Part shown: piece after piece, positions 61,501 to 64,000 of the stretch
How the letters are laid out: each line of letters begins with the position of its first letter
How positions within the stretch are numbered: the stretch's first letter is position 1
NCBI GenBank assembly: GCA_036735545.1
Contig: DAINOD010000007.1
Span: 4,000-67,999 of the forward strand
Length of the DNA stretch: 64,000 nucleotides
Source: Rubrimonas sp036735545
Lineage (GTDB): Bacteria > Pseudomonadota > Alphaproteobacteria > Rhodobacterales > Rhodobacteraceae
Direction: 5' to 3'
Program-made: the position numbers and the translations under genes
Notes under the pieces: generated by a model
The model's database searches: none
What the model saw: the letters and a program-made list of their open reading frames with translations, nothing else
What the model was told of the DNA's origin: nothing

Positions 61501-62835
61501 ATGACGCGGACGTTCGGGGTCACGGTGATGCCGGAATGGGCGCAGGCCGAGGGCGTGGCGGCGGTTCTCGACCGGCTGCAGGCGGCCGGCGTGACGGCGG
61601 TCGCCACTTCGCCCTACGTCATGGCCGAGGCTGCGCCCGGCGAGGGCGGACGCGAGCCGCCCATCGACGCCGGCGCAGGCTCGGTCCGGCTGCTCGACCG
61701 GCCGCTCTGGGGCAAGCGCGAGCTGTGGTGCCGGACGGCGCCAAGCTTCGCGCCGGACCGCGCGCGCTACGCCGGCCTGCGCTACCAGCCGCCCGAGCCT
61801 GACGCCCTGACGGCCCGCGAAGGCGCCGTCGTCGCGCGGTTCCTGAGCGAGGCGAAGGCGCGGGGCATGGAGGCGCAGCTGCAGGTGCAGGCGGCGATCC
61901 CGCCGGGCTATCGGGTCCAGTTCGGGGCGGACCAGGGCGACGACGAACTGCTGCTACCCGACGGCGGCGCGCTGCGGCGCCGGGTGGACCGGAACGCGAG
62001 CCTCGCAAGCCCCCATGTCCGGGACTATCTCGCGGCGCTGCTCGAGGATCTGGCCGCCGCATACCCGATGGTCGACGCCATCCGCATCGACTGGCCGGAA
62101 CATCCGCCCTACACGCTGGAGGCGGCCTTCACCGACTTCTCGCCCCACGCGCGGGCGGCGGCGACGCGCCTCGGCTACGATGCGCCGCGCCTGCAGGCGG
62201 ACGCGCAGAATGTCCTCGACGCCCTGCGGGACGGCGCGTCGTCGCTCGACGCGATCCTGGGGCTCGGGGATCTGCGGCGCTTCAAGGCCGATCTCGTCAC
62301 GGAGCTGCTGCGCGGCGCCCGCATCGCCCTGCCGCAACCAATACGGCTGATCCCGCAGTCCTTTCCGCCGCCATGGTCGCTGATCTCCGGCTTCGACCAC
62401 GCGCGCGCCGCGGCCGTCGCGGACGGGATCGGCGTCAAGCTCTACACGATGCACTGGCCGATGATGGCCCGGTTCTGGGCCGAGGCGTTGCCCGGGCGGC
62501 CGAACGCCGCCGCCGAGGTCGCCGCGTTCCTCGACATCGGCGGACCCGCGCCGCGCAGCCTCGACGACCTGCGCTATCCCGAACCCGACGAGCCCCACCC
62601 GGTCGGGGCCGAGGCGCAGCGGCGCAAGCTTGAGGCGACGGTCGCGGCGGCGGCCCCCTGCCCGGTCTACGCCTTCACCCACAGTTATGGGCCGCTCGAC
62701 GATGTGGTCGCGCGCTTCCGCATCGCCTGGGCCGCGCCGGTCGCCGGGGTGTGGGTCAACCGCTATGGCTATCTCTCCGACGCCAAGATCGCGGCGCTCG
62801 GAACCGTGGTCAGTGAAGGTCGACCTCCCGCATGA
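61501..62835 (+). CDS. Unknown protein, probable TIM-barrel hydrolase-like
   Basis: 444 residues, soluble, no signal peptide. Repeated strand-helix pattern starting VTVMPEWAQAEGVAAVLDRL and VTAVATSPYVMAEAA suggests a (beta/alpha)8 barrel. Notable segments are VDAIRIDWPEHPPYTLEAAFTD (acid pair at a strand end, as in glycoside hydrolase 10/13-like folds), SFPPPWSLISGFDH and GIGVKLYTMHWPMM with YAFTHSYGPLDDV near the end. I do not recognise a named family. Context (sulfatases, sugar-acid dehydratases, TTT importer) argues for a glycoside hydrolase or sugar-binding enzyme of the same pathway. ATG 61501; its 3' end overlaps the convergent MR/MLE gene by 26 bp. Confidence 0.75.
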   Translation: MTRTFGVTVMPEWAQAEGVAAVLDRLQAAGVTAVATSPYVMAEAAPGEGGREPPIDAGAGSVRLLDRPLWGKRELWCRTAPSFAPDRARYAGLRYQPPEPDALTAREGAVVARFLSEAKARGMEAQLQVQAAIPPGYRVQFGADQGDDELLLPDGGALRRRVDRNASLASPHVRDYLAALLEDLAAAYPMVDAIRIDWPEHPPYTLEAAFTDFSPHARAAATRLGYDAPRLQADAQNVLDALRDGASSLDAILGLGDLRRFKADLVTELLRGARIALPQPIRLIPQSFPPPWSLISGFDHARAAAVADGIGVKLYTMHWPMMARFWAEALPGRPNAAAEVAAFLDIGGPAPRSLDDLRYPEPDEPHPVGAEAQRRKLEATVAAAAPCPVYAFTHSYGPLDDVVARFRIAWAAPVAGVWVNRYGYLSDAKIAALGTVVSEGRPPA

Positions 62836-63955
62836 GCCACGGCCCGACCCCGGGATCGACGCCGACGCCGGGCCGGTCGGCGAGCGCAAGGCCGCCACCG
62901 TCGTCCAGCGCGCCGAGGCCGACCAACTCGGTGCGCAGGGGGTTGGGGTTGGCGTCGATCTCCAGCAGCCCGTCGCCCCCGACCGCCGCCAGCAGATGCG
63001 CCGAATGCAGCAGGCCGACCCCGCCGCCCAGATAATGCGGGCAATACCGCAGTCCCGCGTCCAGTGCGGCGCGCGCGACCGGCGCGCAGCCCGAATGGCC
63101 GCCCCACTTAGCCAGATCGGGCTGGATCACGCCGAGGGCGCGGGCCTCGATCACCGCCGCGAAGGCGCGCTCGCCCGCGAGGTTCTCGCCCCCGGCGAGC
63201 GGCGTGGCGCAGAGCGCCTGGAGCGCGGCGAACGCGGCCGCGGGCTCGTCGGCCGGAACCGGCTCCTCGATCCAGCCCAGACCGCGGCCGGCCAGACGCG
63301 GCAGGCGTTCCGCGGCCGTGGCGACGTCCCAAGCCTGGTTCAGATCGACCAGCAGCGTCTCGTCCTCCCGCAGCATGGCGCCGAGCGCATCGAGGTTGCG
63401 CTCGTCGGCGGCGAAGCCGAGCTTCAGCTTGAAGGCGCGATAGCCCTCGGCGCGCGCGCGCTCCACCACCCGCTCGGGCGTCGTGGGGTTGATCCCGCTG
63501 GCGTAGGCCGGCAGGGACCGCAGCCGCGCCGCGCCGAGCAGCATCGCCAGCGGGCGGCCCGCCCGGCGCGCGGCGAGGTCCCACGCCGCCTGGTCGAGGC
63601 CGGCGAGGATCTGCGCCACGGGGCCGGGCTCGGCGCACTGGATGGCGACCCGGCGGAACGCCGCCTGCGCCGCCCGCCACAGGGCCGGCGGATCTCCCGG
63701 ATCGCGGCCGAGAAACCAGCGGCCCATGAGCCGCTCGATAAGGTTGAGCCGGTGCCAGCCGCCGCCGGGCGGGAAGTTGCACCAGACTTCTCCCCAGCCA
63801 TGGGCGCCGTCCGCGTCCTCCAGCCTGACCATCAGCGCGGGGCGGGCGTCGATGACGCCGAAGGCGTTGACCAGCGGCTCCTCGATGGCGGCCTCGAGGT
63901 AGAACGCCTGCAGCCGGCGGAGCGGCGGGTTTGCGATCCGGTCGATCCCCGTCAT
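62810..63955 (-). CDS. Enolase-superfamily sugar-acid dehydratase/racemase (MR/MLE), paralogue B
   Basis: 381 residues. Capping domain 1-145, barrel with K176-x-K178 (AFKLKLG), metal ligands D204 (LLVDLNQAWD), E230/E231 (GWIEEPV) and E in AGGENLAG, then VIQPDLAKWGG and a general-base His in YCPHYLGGGVGL. The D..H pairing resembles the mandelate racemase or glucarate-type branch. Only about 30% similar by eye to paralogue A, so they probably act on different intermediates. ATG 63955 lies 45 bp from the window edge, so upstream operon partners are unseen. Confidence 0.88.
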   Translation of the reverse strand: MTGIDRIANPPLRRLQAFYLEAAIEEPLVNAFGVIDARPALMVRLEDADGAHGWGEVWCNFPPGGGWHRLNLIERLMGRWFLGRDPGDPPALWRAAQAAFRRVAIQCAEPGPVAQILAGLDQAAWDLAARRAGRPLAMLLGAARLRSLPAYASGINPTTPERVVERARAEGYRAFKLKLGFAADERNLDALGAMLREDETLLVDLNQAWDVATAAERLPRLAGRGLGWIEEPVPADEPAAAFAALQALCATPLAGGENLAGERAFAAVIEARALGVIQPDLAKWGGHSGCAPVARAALDAGLRYCPHYLGGGVGLLHSAHLLAAVGGDGLLEIDANPNPLRTELVGLGALDDGGGLALADRPGVGVDPGVGPWLMREVDLH

Positions 63956-64000
63956 GACGAGATGCGGCCCGCTTCGCCTGGGGCGGGTGTGCAGGGATAG

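Overview
The window is about 70% G+C and almost entirely coding. Genes are packed into operons joined by 4-bp ATGA/GTGA overlaps or 1-bp TGATG junctions, and GTG/TTG starts are frequent. Gene content points to an alphaproteobacterium, most likely a marine or soil Rhodobacterales (inference from protein flavour, no rRNA or marker gene seen): several tripartite tricarboxylate (TTT) and TRAP transporters, a fructose-type ABC system (frcBCA), an ECF sigma/anti-sigma pair beside a subtilase, H-NOX and FIST nitric oxide sensors, and class III PHA synthase and desaturase remnants. No tRNA, rRNA or CRISPR was found.

Layout. 1-6.4 kb (minus): a five-gene operon of three glycosyltransferases, an ABC exporter and a phosphotransferase cut by the left edge. 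6.6-8.8 kb: a divergent histidine kinase/OmpR pair with a 17-bp direct repeat in its promoter region. 8.9-11.6 kb: a subtilase with 15 consecutive Asp residues, divergent from an ECF sigma factor and its membrane anti-sigma. 11.7-20.2 kb: a peptide-type ABC importer with a fused double ATPase, an FAD amine oxidase and a C45 acyltransferase, divergent from a GntR-type regulator that seems to carry two winged helices. 20.2-22.1 kb: a cupin, a Crp/Fnr regulator and a CpxP-like periplasmic protein. 22.1-26.5 kb: a ROK repressor divergent from frcBCA. 26.7-30.9 kb: a TRAP transporter followed upstream by decayed aromatic-catabolism genes (IclR, gentisate dioxygenase, M20 amidohydrolase fragments). 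30.9-34.9 kb: a TTT transporter coupled to L-aspartate dehydrogenase.

35.3-49.7 kb is the most interesting part. An alginate-type exopolysaccharide locus (alg8-alg44 on minus; algD, a stand-alone mannose-6-phosphate isomerase cupin and an RTX protein on plus) surrounds a four-gene nitric oxide signalling operon: a FIST/NosP-like sensor, an H-NOX sensor, a 1318-residue hybrid histidine kinase and a LuxR-type response regulator. The arrangement suggests that NO, through one kinase fed by two haem sensors, controls polymer formation. This is inference from position and family knowledge.

49.7-54.2 kb is a graveyard: a zinc alcohol dehydrogenase and a DUF2459 lipoprotein look intact, but the region also holds a twice-frameshifted PHA synthase fragment, a fatty acid desaturase that has lost its histidine boxes, and a 5' scrap of an IS21 istA. 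54.2-64 kb: a second TTT transporter divergent from two sulfatases, two enolase-superfamily (MR/MLE) enzymes and a TIM-barrel-like unknown, together resembling uptake and breakdown of a sulfated sugar or sugar acid.
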